Below are positions 7,369 to 13,956 of a stretch of 13,956 nucleotides of DNA, piece after piece. Source of the stretch: WHTB01 sp050699035 (GTDB lineage Bacteria; Actinomycetota; Actinomycetes; Propionibacteriales; Nocardioidaceae). Below the pieces are notes generated by a model. The model was not told the origin of the DNA and searched no databases. It saw only the letters and a program-made list of their open reading frames with translations. Location of the stretch: positions 1 through 13,956 of the forward strand of contig JBOHDE010000093.1 in assembly GCA_050699035.1 (NCBI GenBank), in the 5' to 3' direction. How positions within the stretch are numbered: position 1 is the stretch's first letter; every line of letters starts with the position of its first letter. Made by a program: the position numbers and the translations under genes.

Positions 7369-7374
7369 TACCCT
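7369..7374 (+). promoter_or_regulatory. Candidate -10 hexamer for the HIT gene (leaderless)
   Basis: TACCCT (TAnnnT) ends 6 bases before the GTG at 7381, so transcription would begin at the start codon. No Shine-Dalgarno precedes the GTG, which agrees with a leaderless mRNA, common in actinobacteria. Confidence 0.5.
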
Positions 7375-7380
7375 GCTCGG

Positions 7381-7797
7381 GTGGACTGTCAGTTCTGCCG
7401 CATCGTCGCCGGGGAGACGCCGGCTGACATCGTGCTCGACGAGGAGTCGGTGGTGGGGTTCCTCGACTCTCGCCCGGTGTTCAAGGGTCACGTGCTGCTG
7501 GTCCCCCGGGCACACATCCCCAGCCTCGTCGACGTGCCGGACGCGTTGCTGCCGACGTTGTTTGGCGCCGCCCAGCGTCTTGCCGCCGCGGTGGTGGAGG
7601 CGTACGGGTGTCAGGGCAGCTTCGTCGCGATGAACAACGTCGTCAGCCAGTCGGTGCCCCACCTGCACGTCCATGTCGTACCGCGGACGAAGGGCGACGG
7701 ACTGCGCGGGTTCTTCTGGCCACGCACGACCTACGCCGACGAGGCCGACGCCGCCGAGCATGCGGACCGCTTGCGCGCCGTACTCGAGCCCCGCTGA
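7381..7797 (+). CDS. HIT family hydrolase (histidine triad, HINT-like)
   Basis: A 138-residue nucleotide-binding phosphoramidase/hydrolase-type protein acting in the cytoplasm, typically on AMP-linked substrates. The signature QSVPHLHVHVVPR places His94, His96 and His98 of the triad, with the catalytic nucleophile expected at His96. C3-x-x-C6, His45 (PRAHIPSL) and His94 form the zinc-site pattern seen in Gram-positive HIT proteins. The length is normal for the family. The reading frame is open further upstream, but homology begins exactly at the GTG (DCQFCRIVAGETPADIV), and a -10-like hexamer stands 6 bases before it; upstream starts would overlap the divergent gene and the LexA box. The box makes SOS control likely. 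The sigma-factor gene begins 64 bases downstream on the same strand. Confidence 0.93.
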   Translation: MDCQFCRIVAGETPADIVLDEESVVGFLDSRPVFKGHVLLVPRAHIPSLVDVPDALLPTLFGAAQRLAAAVVEAYGCQGSFVAMNNVVSQSVPHLHVHVVPRTKGDGLRGFFWPRTTYADEADAAEHADRLRAVLEPR

Positions 7798-7861
7798 CCT
7801 CCCCACGCACGGGCGGAGGCGCCTACAGTCAGCAGGAGGACCTCGCCCAGGTGTCGTGAGC

Positions 7862-8848
7862 ATGTCTGACCGTCCTGACGAAGAGCAGTACCTGCGTCGC
7901 GCCGAGCCGTACCGGCCCGGTGTGCTGGCGCACTGCTACCGCATGCTCGGGTCGGTGCGGGACGCCGATCGTGTGGTGCAGGAGACCTACCGCCAGGCGT
8001 CGACGACGTACGCCGGTGCACCCTCCCCGAGCGACCACCTCTACGAGGTCGCGACCGGTGCCTGCCTGTCCGCCCTGGTCGACGACAGCCGACGGCCACT
8101 GCCGTCCGGGCTCGGCGGTCCGAGCGACGACCCGGAGGGCATGCTCACCGAGTCGCGGGAGGTGCTGTGGCTCGAGCCGCTCCCAGACGCCATGGTCGAC
8201 GGAGCCTCGGCGGGACGCATCGGGCTCGGCGTCGTCGCGGCGTTGCAGCAGCTGCCGCCACGGCATCGTGCGGCGCTGCTCCTCTCCGACGACCTGGGCT
8301 GGACACCGCCCGACATCGCGCGCCTGATCGGGGTGCCGGTGGCCGACGTCCACGGGATGGTGGTCGACGCGGCGGGCCGGCTGGACCGGCTGACGCCCGG
8401 GAAGGACCGAGTCGACGCTGTCGGACCGGCCCGACAGGACCTGCTCGCCCGGTACGCGACGGCGTTCGAGGACTACGACGTCACCGCGATTACTGCGCTC
8501 TTCACCCCCGACGCGACCTGGGAGATGCCGCCGTTCACAGCGTGGTTCCGCGGCCCGAGGAACATCGGCCGGCTGATCGCGACGCACTGCCCCGCGAAGG
8601 CGCCCGGCGACCAGGTGATGGTGCCGATCGAGGCGAACGGCCAACCAGGGTTCGCCGTCTACATGCGCGACGCTGTGACCGACGACTACCGGGCGTTCCA
8701 GATCCAGGTGCTGGCACTGACCACAGCGGGCGTCGCCCAGGCGGTCGCGTTCTTCGACCTCAGCCTGTTCGAGGTGTTCGAGCTGCCGGAGCTGCTCAGT
8801 ACGTTGCAAGATGCCCGGGCCGACCGCCGGAACCGTCGCCGGCGATGA
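7862..8848 (+). CDS. ECF sigma factor with C-terminal SnoaL-like domain (SigG/SigJ type), DNA-contact regions apparently degenerate
   Basis: A 328-residue protein with the architecture of SigG-like ECF sigma factors: sigma2 (about residues 13-78), sigma4 (about 120-175), and a SnoaL/NTF2-like tail (about 190-305). Family hallmarks are LAHCYRMLGS (22-31), VQETY (39-43), PLPSGLGGPSDDP (79-91), LEPLPDA (104-110), AALQQLPPRHRAALLL (126-141) and WEMPPFTAWFRG (220-231). Compared with the family as I remember it, usual DAEDLVQET is DADRVVQET here, WLYRIATNACL is HLYEVATGACL, and the sigma4 recognition helix NSALQRARA is HGMVVDAAG. Basic and aromatic DNA contacts are therefore lost in both domains while the tail is intact. 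The ATG at 7862 is preferred, with GTG at 7856 in frame; AGGAGG (7834-7839) is rather far upstream, and TACAGT at 7824-7829 could be a -10. No anti-sigma gene is adjacent. Confidence 0.88.
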   Translation: MSDRPDEEQYLRRAEPYRPGVLAHCYRMLGSVRDADRVVQETYRQASTTYAGAPSPSDHLYEVATGACLSALVDDSRRPLPSGLGGPSDDPEGMLTESREVLWLEPLPDAMVDGASAGRIGLGVVAALQQLPPRHRAALLLSDDLGWTPPDIARLIGVPVADVHGMVVDAAGRLDRLTPGKDRVDAVGPARQDLLARYATAFEDYDVTAITALFTPDATWEMPPFTAWFRGPRNIGRLIATHCPAKAPGDQVMVPIEANGQPGFAVYMRDAVTDDYRAFQIQVLALTTAGVAQAVAFFDLSLFEVFELPELLSTLQDARADRRNRRRR

Positions 8849-8938
8849 CCCGCCGATCGGCTGCCTGCGCGACGAGCGGCCTGATGAGGTCGACGCCGAG
8901 ACCGGCGACCGGCTCGACGACGTCTTGCTGTTCCTCAA
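8849..8938. other. Short gene-free stretch before the palindrome
   Basis: Ninety bases between the sigma-factor stop and the large palindrome. Nothing protein-like is seen on either strand; a minus-strand frame running from the palindrome back into the sigma gene is judged spurious. Confidence 0.5.
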
Positions 8939-9007
8939 CCCCGGTGAGTGTGACGAGTTCGACGCGACACGCCGGCGTGTCTGTCGAACTCGTCACACTC
9001 ACCGGGG
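8939..9007. terminator. 69-bp near-perfect palindrome between convergent genes, likely bidirectional terminator
   Basis: Outer arms 8939-8963 and 8983-9007 are perfectly complementary over 25 bases. Inside, GACACGCC (8966-8973) and GGCGTGTC (8974-8981) add another 8 bp, with only GC (8964-8965) opposite T (8982) unpaired. The sigma gene ends 90 bases to the left on the plus strand and the TauE-like gene ends 4 bases to the right on the minus strand, which is the expected place for a shared terminator. There are no flanking T-tracts, so it is not a classical intrinsic terminator; the length and perfection also suggest a dispersed palindromic repeat. Confidence 0.6.
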
Positions 9008-9011
9008 GCGG

Positions 9012-9724
9012 TCACAGCAGGGGTCGCACCAGCAGCGCCAGCGCCGAGGCAGTCACCACCGCCAGCACCCCGTACCGGAACCCGCTCCCCCGCAACCGCC
9101 GCCGCAACGGCACCGACAGCACGAATCCCAGACCGAGGAACGGGACGAACGACAGCCCCACCAGCAGCTCGCGCGACGTCATCTGCCCACCCAGCGTGAG
9201 CCCGACGATCGAGAGCAGCGCACCGACGGCGAACACCAGCGCCATCGTCGACCGGAGGACCGGCGGGCTCGCCCGCTGGTAGACGATCCCCAACGGCGGC
9301 CCGCCGATCGACACGGCGGTCGCGCCGACAGCGGACAGGAAGCCGGCGCCGAGCAGCGTCCCGCGGGTGACCGGCACGGTGAACGTATGCAGCGTCAGCC
9401 CGACCGCGACGAGCACCATCACGCCGATGCCGACGCCGAGCTGCTCGGGCGACAGCAGCGCGACGATGACCACCCCGGGCACAGTTCCGGCCAGTCGGCC
9501 GACGAACACCCAGCCCACCCGTGGGTCGATGTGCCGGTGCTCGGCGGCCAACGACATCAGTGGGTACAGGAACCCGCAGACCAGCACGCTGCCCGGCATC
9601 AGGGTCGGGTCGAGGAGGCCGACAACCGGGGCCGCCACCATCCCGACGCCGAAGCCGACGGCGCCCTGGATGACGGCCCCCAGCAAGATGGCGAGGCCCG
9701 CGAGCAGCACCACCTGGAGGTCGA

Positions 9725-9728
<4 letters not shown>
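9012..9728 (-). CDS. Sulfite exporter TauE/SafE family membrane protein
   Basis: A 238-residue, very hydrophobic protein with about seven or eight membrane spans, of the TauE/SafE (former DUF81) permease family. Members move small organic or inorganic anions such as sulfite, sulfoacetate or related acids across the inner membrane. The internal duplication is visible: GAVIQGAVGFGVGMVAAPVV (about 17-36) is echoed by GFLSAVGATAVSIGGPPLGI, with the GGPP motif of the second half. Charged residues are few and fall in loops (EHRHIDPR, VPLRRRLRGS). The start is TTG at 9728, whose bases overlap the acnA TGA (TTGA, 9728-9725); a GTG at codon 6 is an alternative. The overlap implies coupled translation with aconitase. 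The transported substrate is unknown, and linkage to acnA makes a carboxylate worth considering, though that is inference. Confidence 0.85.
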
Positions 9729-12553
<2,825 letters not shown>

Positions 12554-12560
12554 CAGCGGT

Positions 12561-12566
12561 CTCCTC
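12561..12566 (-). promoter_or_regulatory. acnA ribosome binding site that fixes its start
   Basis: GAGGAG on the minus strand, 7 bases before the ATG at 12553. It decides the start against the upstream in-frame codons up to 12808. Confidence 0.8.
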
Positions 12567-12675
12567 GTGACTGTGTCGCTCGTGTGGGTCGCGTTGGTCC
12601 TCGCGGCCATCCTGCCCAGCCGACCTGCCGTGATCCAGGCCAGGTCAGCCTTACCGCATCGCCCCGGGCAATATG

Positions 12676-12689
12676 TCTTGACGTCAAGA
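12676..12689. promoter_or_regulatory. Perfect 14-bp palindrome, candidate operator for acnA
   Basis: TCTTGACGTCAAGA reads the same on both strands. It sits in the only AT-richer patch of this upstream region (about 12671-12710), contains a TTGACG that could serve as a -35 on the minus strand, and is followed 15 bases on by a second GACGTC (12695-12700). Position and symmetry suggest a dimeric repressor or activator site controlling acnA. I cannot name the regulator; it does not look like the corynebacterial AcnR site as I remember it. Confidence 0.55.
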
Positions 12690-12744
12690 TACATGACGTC
12701 GAGCCGTATTCCCACCCCCGGCCAGTCATCAGCCCGCCACACTC

Positions 12745-12814
12745 CCCGAACGGCACGGACCCCGGTGCATCCCGAACGGCACGGACCCCGGTGCATCCCG
12801 AACGGCACGGACCC
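12745..12814. repeat. 26-bp tandem repeat, 2 full copies and one partial
   Basis: The units at 12745-12770 and 12771-12796 are identical, and the third (12797-12814) matches for its first 18 bases before turning into a hairpin arm. Each begins CCCGAACGGCACGG and ends GGTGCAT. The copies abut without spacers, so this is not a CRISPR array. The array is 26 bp in period, not a multiple of three. Confidence 0.9.
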
Positions 12815-12823
12815 GTGCCGTTC
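12800..12823. repeat. Hairpin A: 11-bp inverted repeat at the end of the tandem array
   Basis: Arms 12800-12810 and 12813-12823 are perfectly complementary around 2 bases; in practice about a 10-bp stem with a 4-base loop. The left arm belongs to the third repeat unit. The right arm shares 12819-12823 with the neighbouring hairpin B. Confidence 0.8.
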
Positions 12824-12866
12824 CCGACCATCCCCACGTCTGCAGCGATGGGGATGGTCGGGAACG
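12819..12866 (-). terminator. Hairpin B: perfect 18-bp stem, 12-base loop, 3' of the AbiEi/DUF559-like gene
   Basis: Arms 12819-12836 and 12849-12866 are perfectly complementary. The structure lies 30 bases downstream of the stop codon of the minus-strand gene at 12896, the usual place for a terminator, though no U-tract follows. It overlaps hairpin A by 5 bases, so the two cannot form fully at the same time. Confidence 0.5.
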
Positions 12867-12895
12867 CGTGGGGGTGAGTCACTCCGAGCTGCCGC

Positions 12896-13864
12896 TCAGA
12901 CCGCCGGGCGCCGCAGCAGACTGCGCCGTGCCCCATCCTGGATCCGCCGCAGGAGCATTGCTCGCCGGGCCCCGAAGAACTCCGCCCAGATGATGCGGAC
13001 GACCTCGTACCCGAGCTCGCGCAACCGGTCTTCACGCTGCTTCTCTGCCCACACGAGCTCCCCGTCTTCGATGTCGGGATCACTCGGATCGCGCTTCCGC
13101 CGGTACTTGAGCCGTCCGTCGAACTCGATGGCCAGGTTGTACTCGGGGATCAAGAGGTCGACAAACGCGAGGAACTCGCCGGCGCGGACCTCGTACTGGG
13201 TGATCGGCGCGGGGAATCCCGCCTCGACCACGGCGATACGGCTGAGTGTCTCCCCCACGCTCTGCGCGCCCTTGTCGGCGCGCGACACGACTGCGCGTAC
13301 GGTGCGTGAACCGCACCAGTCGGTCATGTCGTTCGCCAAGGCGGTCATCAACTCGGCGTCGGCGCCATGGTGGAGGGCCGAGTCTGCAGTGACCAGACCG
13401 GGCACAAAGCCGGAGTCGCGGGCCAGGTCGAGCGGAGTGCGTTCCAACGTCGTGACCACGATGCCGTCGACTTCGGTCAGTTCGCGATCGCTCAGGCTCG
13501 CCTCATGGTGGGAGACCCCGGCGACGTTCCGTCCGGAGTGGATCTCGGTCCGGGTGACATGGACGTCGTCGAGCGGCACTCGCCAGTGGACGACCGGGAG
13601 GATCGCGGCGGCCGTCTGATGGCTCGCCGCGGCTGGTCCATCAAGGACGAGGAGCACGGCGCGCGTCTTGAGGGTATGCCGCTCGTCCTCGTTGCATGCA
13701 TCGAAGATCGCGCGCTCACAGTACGCGCCACGGCGCAACCGCACCCATTCGCCCGAGCGCGTGAACCGCTTGATCTCATCGTCGTTGTAGCCACGGGCAA
13801 CCGCCTGCCGACGTAGGAAGACGCCGTGCTGTGTTGCGGCGATCGCAGTCAGTTCGGGGAGCAT
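12896..13864 (-). CDS. AbiEi-like antitoxin domain plus DUF559/Vsr-like PD-(D/E)XK nuclease domain protein
   Basis: A 322-residue protein of a group very common and multi-copy in high-GC actinobacteria. The N-terminus (LPELTAIAATQHGVFLRRQAVARGYNDDEIKRFTRSGEWVRLRRGAYC, to about residue 49) is the winged-helix segment shared with AbiEi-type antitoxins of type IV systems. The C-terminus looks like a Vsr/DUF559 nuclease fold: Glu205 (SVGETLS), Asp236 (FVDLLIP), Glu247 (AIEFDG) and Lys253, then KQREDRLRELGYEVVRI. The catalytic pattern seems complete, so activity is possible. No partner toxin (AbiEii) is adjacent, so this is not evidently a toxin-antitoxin pair. The start is uncertain: I prefer ATG 13864, where homology begins (MLPEL), over the TTG at 13924. 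No good Shine-Dalgarno precedes either. Confidence 0.8.
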   Translation of the reverse strand: MLPELTAIAATQHGVFLRRQAVARGYNDDEIKRFTRSGEWVRLRRGAYCERAIFDACNEDERHTLKTRAVLLVLDGPAAASHQTAAAILPVVHWRVPLDDVHVTRTEIHSGRNVAGVSHHEASLSDRELTEVDGIVVTTLERTPLDLARDSGFVPGLVTADSALHHGADAELMTALANDMTDWCGSRTVRAVVSRADKGAQSVGETLSRIAVVEAGFPAPITQYEVRAGEFLAFVDLLIPEYNLAIEFDGRLKYRRKRDPSDPDIEDGELVWAEKQREDRLRELGYEVVRIIWAEFFGARRAMLLRRIQDGARRSLLRRPAV

Positions 13865-13915
13865 GTACCCATCGTCGAACCGACCGGACGCAGTCGGTAG
13901 ACGGCGCCACCGTCC

Positions 13916-13952
13916 GGTGGACAACTCGACGGTTCGCAGGCCCTGTGGACAG
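13916..13952 (-). promoter_or_regulatory. Pair of DnaA-box-like nonamers upstream of the AbiEi/DUF559-like gene
   Basis: Minus strand: CTGTCCACA (13952-13944) fits the high-GC DnaA-box consensus YYRTCCACA, and TTGTCCACC (13924-13916) differs at the last base. They are direct repeats 28 bases apart. Two boxes alone do not make an origin; they may be operator-like or coincidental. The window ends at 13956, so more copies could lie beyond. Confidence 0.35.
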
Positions 13953-13956
13953 TTTC

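Larger units (their letters stand above)
12554..12895. other. 342-bp gene-free region upstream of acnA
   Basis: Lies between the acnA start and the stop of the AbiEi/DUF559-like gene, both on the minus strand. From the acnA side it contains the Shine-Dalgarno (12561-12566), about 100 bases with no recognised signal, the AT-richer patch with the TCTTGACGTCAAGA palindrome (12676-12689), a 26-bp tandem repeat (12745-12814) and two overlapping hairpins (12800-12866). Reading frames across the repeats have the low-complexity composition of translated repeats and are not genes. Confidence 0.7.

Noticed and set aside
7120..7863. Minus-strand 247-codon frame opposite the HIT gene
   Set aside because: The HIT triad and zinc-site pattern on the plus strand show which strand is coding; this frame also runs through the LexA region.
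8796..9002. Minus-strand 68-codon frame starting in the large palindrome
   Set aside because: It overlaps the sigma gene end antisense, and its first codons are simply the palindrome translated. No Shine-Dalgarno was seen.
12745..12814. Short tandem repeats considered as a CRISPR array
   Set aside because: The 26-bp units abut with no spacers, only 2 full copies exist, and no cas gene is present.
13916..13952. DnaA-like boxes considered as part of a replication origin
   Set aside because: Only two boxes, one imperfect, no AT-rich unwinding region in view, and no dnaA, dnaN or gyr genes nearby.

Overview
The window reads as chromosomal housekeeping DNA from a high-GC actinobacterium. Supporting this are strongly G/C-ending codons, an actinobacterial-type Dxs and AcnA, a PAC2-family protein, a SigG-like ECF sigma factor with a SnoaL tail, and a LexA box of the mycobacterial/actinobacterial type (TCGAAC-N4-GTTCGA). 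A Propionibacteriales-like origin (Nocardioidaceae or relatives) is my guess from the style of the genes and is not proven. GC content was judged by eye, not computed.

Layout, left to right. (a) 1-3086, minus strand: a tight three-gene unit transcribed right to left, FAD-dependent oxidoreductase -> PAC2-family protein -> acyl-CoA thioesterase II (cut by the window edge), with gaps of 10 and 4 bases. (b) 3087-3387: a gene-free spacer holding two 23-bp direct repeats and hairpins. (c) 3388-6861, minus strand: dxs (first enzyme of the MEP isoprenoid pathway), then an APC-superfamily amino-acid permease 57 bases downstream. (d) 6963-7334: a small uncharacterised minus-strand gene, divergent from a plus-strand HIT hydrolase (7381-7797). 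The 46 bases between their start codons hold a perfect LexA box flanked by two -10-like hexamers, each placed so that its transcript would be leaderless. (e) 7862-8848, plus strand: an ECF sigma factor with a C-terminal SnoaL-like domain whose DNA-contacting segments look eroded. (f) 8939-9007: a nearly perfect 69-bp palindrome between convergent genes. (g) 9012-12553, minus strand: acnA (aconitase) followed by a TauE/SafE-type permease whose TTG start overlaps the acnA stop. (h) 12554-12895: the acnA upstream region, with a 14-bp palindromic candidate operator, a 26-bp tandem repeat and two overlapping strong hairpins. (i) 12896-13864, minus strand: an AbiEi/DUF559-like protein with a PD-(D/E)XK-type nuclease domain, preceded by two DnaA-box-like nonamers.

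Most genes are ordinary metabolism: isoprenoid precursor synthesis, TCA cycle, acyl-CoA hydrolysis and transport. The parts most worth a second look are the SOS-type divergent control region at 7335-7380, the apparently degenerate sigma factor beside it, and the three sets of intergenic palindromes and repeats. No rRNA, tRNA, CRISPR array, insertion sequence or phage gene was seen.
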